From positions 1-64,000 of the forward strand of contig JAIEQA010000013.1 of the NCBI GenBank assembly GCA_019748095.1: DNA of 64,000 nucleotides, given 5' to 3'. How positions within the stretch are numbered: position 1 is the first letter of the stretch; each line of letters opens with the position of its first letter. Positions 34,115 to 44,116 of the stretch are shown one piece after another. The translations under genes and the position numbers were made by a program. The notes beneath the pieces were generated by a model. It ran no database searches, was not told the DNA's origin, and was given only the letters and a program-made list of their open reading frames with translations. Source of the stretch: Caulobacteraceae bacterium. Lineage in GTDB: Bacteria > Pseudomonadota > Alphaproteobacteria > Caulobacterales > Caulobacteraceae.

Positions 34115-36283
34115 TCAGTCCATCAGCCGGCGGGTGAGATAGGTGTACTCCAGCGCGATGCGGCGGGCGGTCTCGCGCAGGTTAGCCCCGGCCGCGTGGC
34201 CGCCGTCTGTGTTCTCGTAGAACAGGACCGGATAGCCCAGCTCTTCCAGACGGGCCGCCGCCTTGCGGGCGTGGCCCGGATGGACGCGGTCGTCCTTGGT
34301 CGAGGTGTGGATGAAGACCTCGGGATAGGGCCGGCCGGCCCGCAGGTTCTGGTAGGGCGAGTATTGCGCGATCACGGCGCGCTGTTCGGGGATGCGGGGG
34401 TCGCCGTACTCGCCCATCCAGCTGGCCCCGGCCAGCAGGGTGTGGAAGCGCAGCATGTCGAACAGGGGCACGGCGATGACGGCCGCGTTGATCAGGTCCG
34501 GGCGCTGGGTCAGCATGGCCCCCATGAACAGCCCGCCCTGGGAGCCGCCCATGACCCCCAGACGCGGCTGGGAGGTGATGCCCCGGGCGATCAGATCGGC
34601 AGCAACGGCCTGGAAATCCTCATGGGCGCGCTGGCGGTTGGCCTGTTGCGCGGCCTGGTGCCAGCGGGGACCGAACTCGCCCCCGCCCCGGGTGTTGGCA
34701 ACCACATAGACCCCGCCGCGCTCCAGCCACAGCTTGCCCATGGTGGGCGAATAGCCGGGCAGCATCGAGACCTGGAAGCCGCCGTAGCCATAGAGGAGCG
34801 TCGGATTGGACCCGTCCATCGCCATGGCGTCGCGGTGGACCACGAAATAGGGGATCATGGTGCCGTCGGCCGAGCGGGCCTCGAACTGGTCCACCCGCAT
34901 GCCGGTCGCATCAAACTTGGCGGGCAGGGTCTTCAGGGTGTCGACCGAGCCGCTGGCGGCATCGGCCAGATAGAGGCTGGAGGGCGTCAGATAGCCGGCG
35001 GCGGTGACGAAGATCCGGTCGTCCGTGGCGCTGGCCGAGCCGACGCCGACGGTCACATTCTGCGGCAGGTCCAGCCGCTGGCGGGCCCAGTCGCCGGGAC
35101 CCGGCGTATAGACATAGACGCTCCCGCGCACATTCTCGTAGCGGGCGACGACGAGGCGGTTGCGGGTGGCGCTGATGGCCTCGATCGAGTCGCGCTCGCC
35201 GGGGTGGATGATCAACTGCGCCGCGGTTGCCGGATCGGCGAACCAGGTGTCCAGATCCCAGGCGATCACGTCGCCGGCCGTAAAGGCCTGACCCGAAGGC
35301 GCGGTCCAGTCCTGATCGGTGGTCACGACCAGCTGGCCCTGGACCAGGGCATTGATATTGCCCCGGGCCGGCAGTTCCAGTTTGACGGCCTGACCGTCGA
35401 CGACCCGCCAGGTCTCGGCGCGGTAGGTGTCGAGCGGCCGGTTGATCAGCAGGGCCTGAATGACCCCGTCAGCGTCGCGCAGGGTGTAGGGGCTGACGCC
35501 GTAACCTCCGTCCGAGGCCGTGCCGCGATAGACCTCGACCGCCTGATCCAGCGACTGACCGCGCTTGAGGATCTTGACGATATAGGGATAGCCGCTCTCG
35601 GTCAGGGTGCCGGGCCCGAAGTCGGTGGCCACCATCAGCGTGTCGGCGTCGACCCAGCTGATGCGGTGCTTGCCCTCGGGCAGGACGAAACCGCCGTCGA
35701 CGAAGGTGCGGGTAGTGCTGTCGAACTCGCGCACGACCACCGCGTCCTTGCCGCCGTCCGACAGGGAGATGAGGCACAGGCGCTCGTCAGGCTCGAGGCA
35801 GTTTGCGCCCTTGTAGACCCAGTTGGCCCCTTCCGAGGCGGCGAGAGCGTCGAAGTCGAGGATGGTCTGCCACGCCGGGGTCTCGGTGCGATAGCTGTCC
35901 AGGGTGGCGCGGCGCCAGATGCCGCGCACATGGGTGGCGTCCTGCCAGAAATTGTCGACGGTGCCGTCGCGGTTGAAGCCCGGCATGGCGATACGGTCGC
36001 GGGCCTGGACGATGGCGAGGGCCTGGTCATGCAGGCCCTGATAGCGGGGGTCGCCCTGGAGAATGCCGAGGGACCGCGTGTTCTGCGCCTCGACCCAGGC
36101 CATGGCGCGCTCGCCCTCGACCTCTTCCAGCCACAGGTAGGGGTCGGTGGCGTCGGTGGTGGCGAAGCCGCCCTCGACCAGGGCTGGATTGGGCGGCGTC
36201 TGGCCGGGGGCGGTCTGGGCGATGGCGGGGGCTCCGATCAGGGTGGAGGCCAGAAGGGCGGCAAGGCCGGTACGACGGATCAT
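34115..36283 (-). CDS. secreted prolyl oligopeptidase family serine peptidase (S9), copy 2
   Basis: This ~722-residue peptidase has a signal peptide (LAALLASTLIGAPAIAQ), then DPYLWLEEVEGERAMAWVEAQN typical of the S9A propeller, and the triad Ser581 in GGSQGGLF, Asp in KDDRVHPGHARK and His in DGGHAAG. The N-terminal linker is longer than that of copy 1. The ATG at 36283 is preferred; an upstream frame start at 36313 would spoil the signal peptide. Confidence 0.93.
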   Translation of the reverse strand: MIRRTGLAALLASTLIGAPAIAQTAPGQTPPNPALVEGGFATTDATDPYLWLEEVEGERAMAWVEAQNTRSLGILQGDPRYQGLHDQALAIVQARDRIAMPGFNRDGTVDNFWQDATHVRGIWRRATLDSYRTETPAWQTILDFDALAASEGANWVYKGANCLEPDERLCLISLSDGGKDAVVVREFDSTTRTFVDGGFVLPEGKHRISWVDADTLMVATDFGPGTLTESGYPYIVKILKRGQSLDQAVEVYRGTASDGGYGVSPYTLRDADGVIQALLINRPLDTYRAETWRVVDGQAVKLELPARGNINALVQGQLVVTTDQDWTAPSGQAFTAGDVIAWDLDTWFADPATAAQLIIHPGERDSIEAISATRNRLVVARYENVRGSVYVYTPGPGDWARQRLDLPQNVTVGVGSASATDDRIFVTAAGYLTPSSLYLADAASGSVDTLKTLPAKFDATGMRVDQFEARSADGTMIPYFVVHRDAMAMDGSNPTLLYGYGGFQVSMLPGYSPTMGKLWLERGGVYVVANTRGGGEFGPRWHQAAQQANRQRAHEDFQAVAADLIARGITSQPRLGVMGGSQGGLFMGAMLTQRPDLINAAVIAVPLFDMLRFHTLLAGASWMGEYGDPRIPEQRAVIAQYSPYQNLRAGRPYPEVFIHTSTKDDRVHPGHARKAAARLEELGYPVLFYENTDGGHAAGANLRETARRIALEYTYLTRRLMD

Positions 36284-36383
36284 GGGCGGGTCCTCGAAAA
36301 GGTCGGGCCGCACCTTAGGGGTCGGGGACCGCCCGGCAAGGCGGTGGGCCCGGACCTTACGGATTTGTCATCTGCCCCCGGCT

Positions 36384-37181
36384 TCAACGACCCTCGTCGG
36401 GGATGCAGAGCAGGTTGCCACAGGCCTTGCAGTGGACGGCATCGGGATCGTGGATCTGCAGGCCGCACTGTTCGCAGGGAAACCGGACCTTGTTCGGCCT
36501 CAACAGGGTCTGACCCAGCCGCACAAACAGGGTCACTCCCACCAGCATGATGACGATGGAGACGATCCGCCCCCAGTTGCCGGGCAGGAGAATGTCGCCA
36601 TAGCCGGTCGTGGTCAGGCTGGTGACGGTGAAATACAGGGCGTCGATATAGCCTGTGATCCCGTCATGGCGGCCCATGAAACTGGTGTAGACAAAGCCGG
36701 TGGCCACAAAGACGAAGGTGATCAGGGCCGTCACGGCCTTGGTCGTGTCCTCGACCCGGGTGTCGTCGTAGCGCCGGCCGATGGTGCGCCAGAAGAACTC
36801 GGAATTGACCAGGGTCCAGAGCCGGATCACGCGCAGGAAGCCGAGATTGAACAGCCAGGCGGGGAACAGCAGGGTCGCCAGGATGAACAGGTCGACCCAG
36901 ACGATCGGCCGCTTCAGCCAGTCCTTGATGTCCGAGTAGGCGAGGGCCCGGGCCAGCAGATCGGCCCCCAGCAGGGCGGCGACCACATAATCCAGCACAT
37001 AGAAGACGAGGCGATCTTCGCGCAGCAGGGGGGCCGCAATGAAGAAGGCGATGATGACCAGATCGACGGTCAGCACGCCCAGCCGGAACCGGACCGCTGT
37101 CCGCGACGTGCCGTGGTACAGGGCCCTTAGCCGGGCGCGAAGACGAAGCCCCCCGTTCGCGGGCCGATCGGAAGCGGTCAT
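36384..37181 (-). CDS. voltage-gated-type potassium channel with C-terminal zinc ribbon
   Basis: This ~265-residue ion transporter has six predicted helices; the fourth contains spaced basic residues (LGFLRVIRLW), and the pore loop has selectivity filter TTTGYGD. After the last helix a CEQCG...CKACG pair of Cys motifs forms a short zinc ribbon, an uncommon addition to KcsA/Kv-type bacterial channels. The start at 37181 is preferred over 37217. Confidence 0.87.
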   Translation of the reverse strand: MTASDRPANGGLRLRARLRALYHGTSRTAVRFRLGVLTVDLVIIAFFIAAPLLREDRLVFYVLDYVVAALLGADLLARALAYSDIKDWLKRPIVWVDLFILATLLFPAWLFNLGFLRVIRLWTLVNSEFFWRTIGRRYDDTRVEDTTKAVTALITFVFVATGFVYTSFMGRHDGITGYIDALYFTVTSLTTTGYGDILLPGNWGRIVSIVIMLVGVTLFVRLGQTLLRPNKVRFPCEQCGLQIHDPDAVHCKACGNLLCIPDEGR

Positions 37182-37269
37182 GGAGCGGATGTAGCCACTG
37201 CGTACCGGAAAGGCCAAGGGGGGCGAACGACGGCCCTGGACGGGGGCTCCTGAACCGTCGAGCCGTCCA

Positions 37270-37668
37270 TCAGGCCTTGTGGATGGCGGCGGCGATCTGA
37301 TCGGTCGAATGGCCGGTCAGATCCTTGGCGATCTCGCCGACCAGTTTCGACGACAGTTCCTTGTGCCAGTGCTTGCGCAACTCACCGAGGGTCTTCGGCG
37401 CGGCGATAACCACCAGATCGTCGAACTTGTTGCCCAGTGCCCATTTGTTCAGCACCTCGGCGACGCCCATGGCAAACCCGTCCTCGGCCTGGGTGTCGTT
37501 GTCGGGATTGGCCCCGCTGGAGTGGCGGCCCGGCGAGCCCGAGGCGCGGTCCTCGATCTCGGGACTGGACAGGGCGGTCAGGGCGATGTCGGTGTGGCCG
37601 GTGTTCTTGAACAGGGCCAGCTTTTCGCCGTCTACCACGGCCACCATAGCGCCATTGGGAAGAATCAT
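37270..37668 (-). CDS. host attachment family protein
   Basis: This 132-residue protein matches the PF10116-type family: VAVVDGEKLALFKNTG at the start, EDGFAMGVAEVLNKWALGNKFDDLVVIAAPKTLGELRKHWHKELSSKLVGEIAKDLTGHS as the core. It was named from plant-attachment mutants and is now grouped with translation/RF1-like domains; the biochemical role is unknown. It is divergent from dapF with a 104-bp gap. Confidence 0.88.
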   Translation of the reverse strand: MILPNGAMVAVVDGEKLALFKNTGHTDIALTALSSPEIEDRASGSPGRHSSGANPDNDTQAEDGFAMGVAEVLNKWALGNKFDDLVVIAAPKTLGELRKHWHKELSSKLVGEIAKDLTGHSTDQIAAAIHKA

Positions 37669-37772
37669 GGGAGCACCTTATCACTCGTTTCGGGACAGGA
37701 TAACGGATCGCAGCGCCGGACGTTGCGTCTCCCGGATTTGGGGAGAGAACGGCTCCGTGTCTATATAGGACC

Positions 37773-38609
37773 ATGAGCGCCCCCACCCCCTTTGTGAAGA
37801 TGAATGGTGCCGGCAACGACTTCGTCGTCGTCAATGCGCTGGACCGCATCTTCACGCCCGAGGCCGCGCAGGTGCGGGCGATGGCAGACCGCCAGACGGG
37901 GGAGGGGTTCGACCAGCTGATCGCCATCGAGCCCTCGGCCACCGCCGATGCCTTCATGCGGGTATGGAATGCGGACGGCGGGGCGGTTGAGACGTGCGGC
38001 AACGCCCTGCGTTGCGTCGGCTGGATGCTGCTGCAGGCCGGCGGGGCCGACAGCGTGGTGATCGACACCCTGGGTGGGCCGGCGACCGCGCGACAGGCGG
38101 GATCGGACCGGATCACGGTCGACATGGGGTCGCCCCGGCTGGACTGGCAGGACATCCCGCTGGCCGAAGAGATGGACACCCGGGGGATCGAACTTCAGGT
38201 CGGGCCGATCGACGCGCCGGTGATCCACACCCCCGGGGCCGTCTCCATGGGCAATCCGCATGTGGTGTTCTTCACCGACCGGCTGGATGACGCCTTCGTC
38301 ACCGGTTCGGGCTCGCTGATCGAGCATCACCCGCTGTTCCCGGAGGGGGTCAATGTCGGGTTCGCGCACGTTCTGGCCCCCGACCGGATCCGGCTGAGGG
38401 TGTGGGAACGGGGCGCGGGTCTGACGAAGGCCTGTGGCACCGGGGCCTGTGCGGCTCTGGTGGCGGCCAGCCGGCGGGGACTGACCGGCCGGCGGGCGGT
38501 GATGGTCGTCGACGGCGGGGAGCTTGAGATCGACTGGGATGAGGCGTCCGGCCACGTCTTCATGACCGGTCCGGTCGAGGTCGAGCGCACGGGGACCCTG
38601 CGCCTGTGA
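37773..38609 (+). CDS. dapF: diaminopimelate epimerase DapF
   Basis: This 278-residue enzyme converts LL- to meso-diaminopimelate for lysine and peptidoglycan synthesis. The MNGAGNDFVVV start and the two catalytic cysteines, C75 in ETCGNALRC and C221 in KACGTGACAA, are present. Length is normal. Its neighbours do not include other dap genes. Confidence 0.96.
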   Translation: MSAPTPFVKMNGAGNDFVVVNALDRIFTPEAAQVRAMADRQTGEGFDQLIAIEPSATADAFMRVWNADGGAVETCGNALRCVGWMLLQAGGADSVVIDTLGGPATARQAGSDRITVDMGSPRLDWQDIPLAEEMDTRGIELQVGPIDAPVIHTPGAVSMGNPHVVFFTDRLDDAFVTGSGSLIEHHPLFPEGVNVGFAHVLAPDRIRLRVWERGAGLTKACGTGACAALVAASRRGLTGRRAVMVVDGGELEIDWDEASGHVFMTGPVEVERTGTLRL

Positions 38610-38692
38610 TCCTCGCCCGTCGGGCGTCGGCGGTTGTGGCGGGTCAAGGGCACCGCTAGACCGGACCGGTCCCGAAGCGTCCGAGATCCTTC

Positions 38693-41062
38693 ATGCCCGA
38701 CCAGACCGACAAACAGACCTTCTCCGATCAGGAAGCGCTGGATTTCCACCGCCTGCCCCTGCCCGGCAAGATCTCCATGGCCCCGATCAAGCCGATGGCG
38801 ACCCAGAGGGACCTGTCGCTGGCCTATTCGCCCGGGGTGGCCGTGCCGGTCCGGGCCATCGCTGCCGATCCGGACAAGGCCTATGACTATACGTCCAAGG
38901 GCAATCTGGTCGCCGTGATCTCGAACGGCACGGCCATTCTCGGTCTCGGCAACCTCGGCCACATGGCCTCCAAGCCGGTGATGGAGGGCAAGGCCGTCCT
39001 GTTCAAACGGTTCGCCGACGTCGACAGCTTCGATGTCGAGGTCAAGACCACCGACCCGGACGAGTTCATCACCGTGGTCAAGAACATCGGCGACACCTGG
39101 GGCGGGATCAATCTGGAGGACATCAAGTCCCCGGAGTGTTTCGTGATCGAGAGCCAGCTGCAGGACCTGCTGGACATTCCGGTGTTCCACGACGACCAGC
39201 ACGGCACGGCCATCATCTCGACCGCCGGCCTGATCAACGCCTGCCACATCACCGGACGCAAGTTCGAGGACGTGAAACTGGTGCTGGTCGGGGCCGGGGC
39301 CGCGGGCCTGTCGTCCATCAGCCTGATGAAGTCGCTGGGGGTCCGGCCCGAGAACACAACGGTCGTCGATCTGCACGGAGTCGTCTATCGCGGCCGCGAG
39401 ATCGAGATGGACCAGTGGAAATCGGTCCATGCTACCGACACCGACAAACGCACCCTGGCCGAGGCCATGGAGGGGGCCGATGTGGTGCTGGGCCTGTCGG
39501 CCAAGGGTGCCATCACCCCGGCCATGGTCGCCTCCATGGCCCCGCGCCCGATCATCTTCGCCATGGCCAATCCGGATCCGGAGATCACCCCGGAAGAGGT
39601 TCTGGCGGTGCGGTCCGACGCCATCGTCGCCACCGGCCGATCGGATTACGTCAACCAGGTCAACAATGTTCTGGGCTTTCCCTACATCTTCCGCGGGGCC
39701 CTGGACGTGCGCGCGCGGCGCGTGAACCATGAGATGAAGATCGCCGCGGCCCATGCCCTGGCCCAGCTGGCGCGTGAGGATGTGCCGGACGAGGTGGCCG
39801 TGGCCTATCGCGGGCGCAAGCTGAAGTTCGGGCCCGACTATATCATCCCCACGCCGTTCGATCCGCGCCTGATCTGGTACATTCCGCCGTTCGTGGCCCA
39901 GGCGGCGATGGACACGGGCGTCGCCCGGGTGCGGATCGACGACATGGACGCCTATCGCGCGCGGCTGCGCGAGCGGGTCGACCCTTCCGCCGCCCTGATG
40001 CAGAAGATCAGCTCGGCCGTGCGCGCCGCGCCGAACCGGCGGGTGGTGTTCGCCGAGGGCGAGGAATCGACCGTTATCCGGGCCGCCTGGGCCTTCAAAC
40101 AGGCCGAGCTCGGCACCCCGATCCTGCTGGGGCGCGAGGACCTGATCCGCACCAATGCGGCCGAGGCGGGCCTGAACTTCGACGACATGGGCATCGAGAT
40201 CGTCAATGCCCGGGTGTCGGAGCACAACGTCGCCTACACCGACTTCCTGTACGGGAAGCTGCAGCGGCGGGGCTATCTGCGCCGTGATGTGCAGCGGATG
40301 ATCAACCAGGACCGCAATTATTTCGCCGCCGCCATGGTGGCGCGGGGCCAGGCCGATGCGGTGGTGACGGGGGCGACCCGGAACTTCAACATGGTGCTGA
40401 AGGAAATCCGGCGCGTGCTGGATGTGAAGGAAAGCCTGATCGGCCTGTCGATCGTGCTGGCCAAGGGGCGGACCCTGTTCGTGGCCGACACCTCGGTGCA
40501 TGAACTGCCGGATGCCAGCGAGCTGGCCGACATCGCCGTCCAGGCGGCGGCGGCGGTCCGCAAGCTGGGCCGCACGCCGCGCGTCGCCTTCCTGTCCTAT
40601 TCCACCTTCGGCAATCCCCCCGGAGAGCGGGGCGACAAGGTCCGCGAGGCCATCCGCCTGCTGGACCAGCGCGGCGTCGATTTCGAGTATGAGGGCGAGA
40701 TGCCGCCCGAGCTGGCGCTGGATCCGACCCTGCGGGCCAACTACCCGTTCATGCGGCTGAGCCGCGACGCCAATGTTCTGGTCATGCCGGCCCTGCATTC
40801 CGCCTCGATCTCGACCCAGCTGGTGCAGGCCCTGGGGGGGGCGACGGTGATAGGGCCGCTGCTGGTGGGCCTGGAGAAGTCGGTCCAGATCGTGTCGCTG
40901 GGGGCCTCGGTCTCCGAGATCATCACCGCCGCCACCTTCGCCGCCTATGATGAGGGGGCCAGCGTGGCCTTCGAACCCGAGGACGAGGGCGACACCCCGC
41001 CCCACCCCAGCCCGGCCGTCGAACGCTCCATGACGGCCACGGCGGTCCCGCCGACGGTGTGA
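38693..41062 (+). CDS. maeB: NADP-dependent malic enzyme MaeB with phosphotransacetylase-like domain
   Basis: This 789-residue two-domain enzyme has a malic-enzyme half (residues ~1-430: YSPGVAVPVRAIA, GNLGHMASKPVMEGKAVLFK, FHDDQHGTAII, VGAGAAGLSS) and a C-terminal phosphotransacetylase-like half (~440-770: VVFAEGEESTVIRAA, GLSIVLAKGRTLFVADTSVHE). The second half is regulatory in characterised MaeB proteins. It makes pyruvate and NADPH from malate. It follows dapF by 83 bp. Confidence 0.95.
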   Translation: MPDQTDKQTFSDQEALDFHRLPLPGKISMAPIKPMATQRDLSLAYSPGVAVPVRAIAADPDKAYDYTSKGNLVAVISNGTAILGLGNLGHMASKPVMEGKAVLFKRFADVDSFDVEVKTTDPDEFITVVKNIGDTWGGINLEDIKSPECFVIESQLQDLLDIPVFHDDQHGTAIISTAGLINACHITGRKFEDVKLVLVGAGAAGLSSISLMKSLGVRPENTTVVDLHGVVYRGREIEMDQWKSVHATDTDKRTLAEAMEGADVVLGLSAKGAITPAMVASMAPRPIIFAMANPDPEITPEEVLAVRSDAIVATGRSDYVNQVNNVLGFPYIFRGALDVRARRVNHEMKIAAAHALAQLAREDVPDEVAVAYRGRKLKFGPDYIIPTPFDPRLIWYIPPFVAQAAMDTGVARVRIDDMDAYRARLRERVDPSAALMQKISSAVRAAPNRRVVFAEGEESTVIRAAWAFKQAELGTPILLGREDLIRTNAAEAGLNFDDMGIEIVNARVSEHNVAYTDFLYGKLQRRGYLRRDVQRMINQDRNYFAAAMVARGQADAVVTGATRNFNMVLKEIRRVLDVKESLIGLSIVLAKGRTLFVADTSVHELPDASELADIAVQAAAAVRKLGRTPRVAFLSYSTFGNPPGERGDKVREAIRLLDQRGVDFEYEGEMPPELALDPTLRANYPFMRLSRDANVLVMPALHSASISTQLVQALGGATVIGPLLVGLEKSVQIVSLGASVSEIITAATFAAYDEGASVAFEPEDEGDTPPHPSPAVERSMTATAVPPTV

Positions 41063-41095
41063 TCCGTCAGGCGGGTGTCCGGCCGGCCTTGAGAC

Positions 41096-42478
41096 CTATG
41101 CGACTGAAGGCCCGGCCGACTCTCTGGTCTTCCGGTGATGCTTCAGCAGCATCCAGCAGAGCAGCACGGCGGGGATGCCGACCGCCGCCGTGCCGGCGAA
41201 GAAGAGGGCATAGGCCTCCATCAGAGGCCGCCCCTGCTGCAGGCTCTCGACCGCGACGCCGGAGAAGCCTTTCAGGAACTTGCCGAGCAAGGCGTAGAAC
41301 GAGCTCAGCAGGGCGTACTGGGTGGCCGTATAGCCGATGCTGGTGAGGCTCGCCATGTAGGCCACAAGGGCCGCACCCGCGAAGCCTTCAGAGAAGTTCT
41401 CGACGAAGAGGACGCCGCCAAATACCGGCGTCGACAGGCCGACGACGGCCATGACCGTGTACCCAAGGTTGGACAGGGGGCCGATCAAGGCCCCGAGTAG
41501 CAGGGTCTTGCCGAAGCCGAACCGCACGGCAAACAGGCCACCTGCCGCAATGCCAAGGAAGGCCGCGACCAGTCCCACGCTTAGGCGCATCGCCCCGATG
41601 GTCGGCTTGTCGAGACCAAGATCGGTGTAGAAGGGCCCGACCATGGGTCCCATGACGAAGTCTGGCAGCCGGTAGAGGCTGATCGCTGCCAGCATCAGAA
41701 GCGCGACGGCCCCGTGCGTCTTGAGGAAGGTCAGGAACGGGCCGACGATCGCATCGAACAGACCACGCGGGCTCAAGATGGAGACCTGGCCGGTCACCTG
41801 TGCCAGCGTGCGGCGATCAAGAGGTTCCTTGGCGAACAGTGTGGCGATGATTGCCAGGCTCATGGCCGCGCCCCACAGGGCATAGGCACCGCTCCAGCCC
41901 AGCCAGGTCGCGAAGAACAGGATCAGAGCGTTGCCTGCGAGGATGGCGAAGCGATAGCCGAGCTGGAAGGCGGAGGTCAGAAGGGCCTGATCCTCATCGC
42001 CCTCGGCGCTCTCGATTCGCCACGCATCGACGACGATATCCTGGGTCGCGGACGCAAAGGCGGTGACGAGGGCGGCGATGCCGAGCGCGGTTAGCCCGCC
42101 ACCGGGCCCGACCACGGCCATGGCGATGAGGGACAGGCCCACGACGGCCTGGGACAGAAGCATCCAGCCGCGCCGACGTCCGAACCGGCCGAGCAGGGGC
42201 ACATCGAAGCGATCAACGACCGGAGCCCAGAGGAACTTCAGCGAATAGGCCAGGCCGACCCATGAGATGAAGCCGATTGCCGCCAGTTCGGTCCCGCCTT
42301 CGCGGAGCCACAGACTCAGTGTGGCACCCGTCAGCAGGAAAGGCAGACCCGAGCCGAAGCCGATCACCAAAGCGATCAAAACCCGCCCGCGACCGAGCGC
42401 CTTCAGAACATCGGTCGCACCCGCCGTCTTCTTCGTCTCGGGGGAGGCCGAGTCGGTCGGTGGCGGTGATTGGGTCAT
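41096..42478 (-). CDS. AmpG-like MFS permease
   Basis: This 460-residue, 12-helix permease has the AmpG-type opening VLIALVIGFGSGLPFLLTGATLSLWLREGG, ISWVGLAYSLKFLWAPVVDRF and RFGRRRGWMLLSQ. AmpG imports anhydromuropeptides for cell-wall recycling. Some relatives transport other solutes, so the muropeptide role is probable rather than certain. It is followed on the same strand by the hybrid-kinase gene's stop side and converges with maeB. Confidence 0.87.
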   Translation of the reverse strand: MTQSPPPTDSASPETKKTAGATDVLKALGRGRVLIALVIGFGSGLPFLLTGATLSLWLREGGTELAAIGFISWVGLAYSLKFLWAPVVDRFDVPLLGRFGRRRGWMLLSQAVVGLSLIAMAVVGPGGGLTALGIAALVTAFASATQDIVVDAWRIESAEGDEDQALLTSAFQLGYRFAILAGNALILFFATWLGWSGAYALWGAAMSLAIIATLFAKEPLDRRTLAQVTGQVSILSPRGLFDAIVGPFLTFLKTHGAVALLMLAAISLYRLPDFVMGPMVGPFYTDLGLDKPTIGAMRLSVGLVAAFLGIAAGGLFAVRFGFGKTLLLGALIGPLSNLGYTVMAVVGLSTPVFGGVLFVENFSEGFAGAALVAYMASLTSIGYTATQYALLSSFYALLGKFLKGFSGVAVESLQQGRPLMEAYALFFAGTAAVGIPAVLLCWMLLKHHRKTRESAGPSVA

Positions 42479-42520
42479 GCAGTGGCGTCTCGTCGTCGGT
42501 TAGACACCCCCCCGGTGTCC

Positions 42521-44077
42521 CTATGCGGCGTAGACCTTGGCGCGGATGTCGCCGCTCGTCCAGCGGCTGAGCGCGGCGCGCAGGGCCTCGGGCTCCAGCG
42601 GCTTGACCAGATGGTCGTCCATGCCTGCCTCGAGGCAGGCACGGCGGTCCTCGGGGAAGGCATTGGCGGTGAGGGCGACGATCGGGGTGCGGTCTCCGCC
42701 CGCCCGGATCAACCGCGTGGCGGCGGGACCATCCATGCCCGGCATGCGCATGTCCATGAAGACGAGGTCATAGCGGGCGCGCTTCATGGCGGCGATCGCC
42801 TCATCGCCCGTGGCGGCGGTCTCGACCACACAGCCTTCGCGGCGCAGCAGGGTCCGGGCCAGAAGGGCCCCGACCGGATTGTCCTCGGCCAGCAGGATGC
42901 GGGTGCCGGCGAAGCGGACGGGCAGGACGCGGTCGTCCTCGGGCGGCAGGCCCCGCGGTGCGCCGGCCGGGACCTCACCGGCGGTGGCAGCGGCCTTGAC
43001 GCGTTCGACCAGGGAGGCGCGTCGCAGGGGCTTGATCAGATAGCCGTGGAAGCCGACGGCGCGGTAGCGGGCGATCAGTTCACGCTCGCAGGGTCTGAGC
43101 AGGACGATTCCGCGACCGGCCGGAGGCAGGTCGGCCATCGACAGGCCCGCCGCGACGGCTTCGCCGTGATCGACGAGCGTTACCGGAGGGGCCTTGGCCA
43201 CCGTACGGACCGAGCCTCCCGAGGCCACAATCTGGGCCCGGGCAGCGGCGCGGACCATGGGGTCGGGCGAGCGGATCGCGACGGCAATGCCTTTCAGCGA
43301 TCCGGCGCGGCGGGCGGTTCCGGGGGCGGCGTCAAAGGCGGCCTCGAACACAAACCGTGATCCGCCGCGTCCGGCGTCCTCCGGTCGGTCCTGGACCATC
43401 ACCGATCCGCCCATGGCCGTGGCCAGGCGACGGACCACGGCGAGGCCCAGCCCGGCCCCGCCATGACGGGTGGCGTCGGAGGCGTCGACGTGGCCGAATT
43501 CCTCGAAGATGCGGGCGCGGGCCTCGACCGGGATACCCGGGCCGGTGTCGTCGATGATGAAGGCCAGGACCGGGCGGGCATCCGGACCACCGCGCCGCTC
43601 GACCGTGATCGAGACGCCGCCGGTTTCGGTGAACTTGACCGCATTGCCGGCGAGATTGAACAGGACCTGACGCAGCCGGCCATCGTCGGCGAGAACATCG
43701 GACGCATCGGGCGCGACGGACCAGACGATCTCGAGACCCTTTTCATGGGCGCGGGGGCTGAGCAGTTCGGCGACGCCGCGAACCAGGCTCTCCAGATCGA
43801 CGGGGGCGGGGTCGAACTCCAGCTTGCCGGCCTCCAGCCGGGCGTAGTCCAGCAGGTCGTTGACGAGGCCGAGCAGATGTTCGGCGGAGTCGCGCGCGGC
43901 CTCGGCATAGGCCCGCTGGGCCCCGTCCAGCCGGGTGCGGGTCAGAAGGCCCAGCATGCCGATGACACCGTTCAGCGGGGTGCGCATCTCATGGCTCATC
44001 AGCCGCAGAAAGGGATCGGCACCGCCACCATGCGGGGCCCGGGGGGCGGTGTCGGGGGTGGACCTACGCGGGGACAT
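42521..44077 (-). CDS. shkA: soluble hybrid histidine kinase, ShkA-like
   Basis: This 518-residue kinase has no membrane segment or sensor domain. Order: DHp with phospho-acceptor H29 (MSHEMRTPLNG), catalytic domain (NLAGNAVKFTE, DDTGPGIP, GAGLGLAVV), a degenerate receiver (~260-362) without a normal phospho-acceptor, and a full receiver with D442 (FMDMRMPGMDG). The linker before the second receiver has the DDR triad at 381-383, which in Caulobacter ShkA docks the pseudo-receiver and is released by c-di-GMP. ShkA feeds TacA and stalk genes. This is a strong orthology call but not proven. Confidence 0.82.
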   Translation of the reverse strand: MSPRRSTPDTAPRAPHGGGADPFLRLMSHEMRTPLNGVIGMLGLLTRTRLDGAQRAYAEAARDSAEHLLGLVNDLLDYARLEAGKLEFDPAPVDLESLVRGVAELLSPRAHEKGLEIVWSVAPDASDVLADDGRLRQVLFNLAGNAVKFTETGGVSITVERRGGPDARPVLAFIIDDTGPGIPVEARARIFEEFGHVDASDATRHGGAGLGLAVVRRLATAMGGSVMVQDRPEDAGRGGSRFVFEAAFDAAPGTARRAGSLKGIAVAIRSPDPMVRAAARAQIVASGGSVRTVAKAPPVTLVDHGEAVAAGLSMADLPPAGRGIVLLRPCERELIARYRAVGFHGYLIKPLRRASLVERVKAAATAGEVPAGAPRGLPPEDDRVLPVRFAGTRILLAEDNPVGALLARTLLRREGCVVETAATGDEAIAAMKRARYDLVFMDMRMPGMDGPAATRLIRAGGDRTPIVALTANAFPEDRRACLEAGMDDHLVKPLEPEALRAALSRWTSGDIRAKVYAA

Positions 44078-44116
44078 GCGACTCTCCGATAAGCCGCCAG
44101 TCTAGCCACACACCGG

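Noticed and set aside
32181-34142. 653-codon open frame on the plus strand
   Set aside because: It is antisense to the first prolyl oligopeptidase and runs through the palindromic repeat; no protein-like features.
34196-36550. 784-codon open frame on the plus strand
   Set aside because: It mirrors the second prolyl oligopeptidase, has no domain pattern and spans the peptidase start region; a shadow frame.
38327-41005. 892-codon open frame on the minus strand
   Set aside because: It is the antisense of maeB and of the end of dapF, with His/Gly/Arg/Asp-rich shadow composition.
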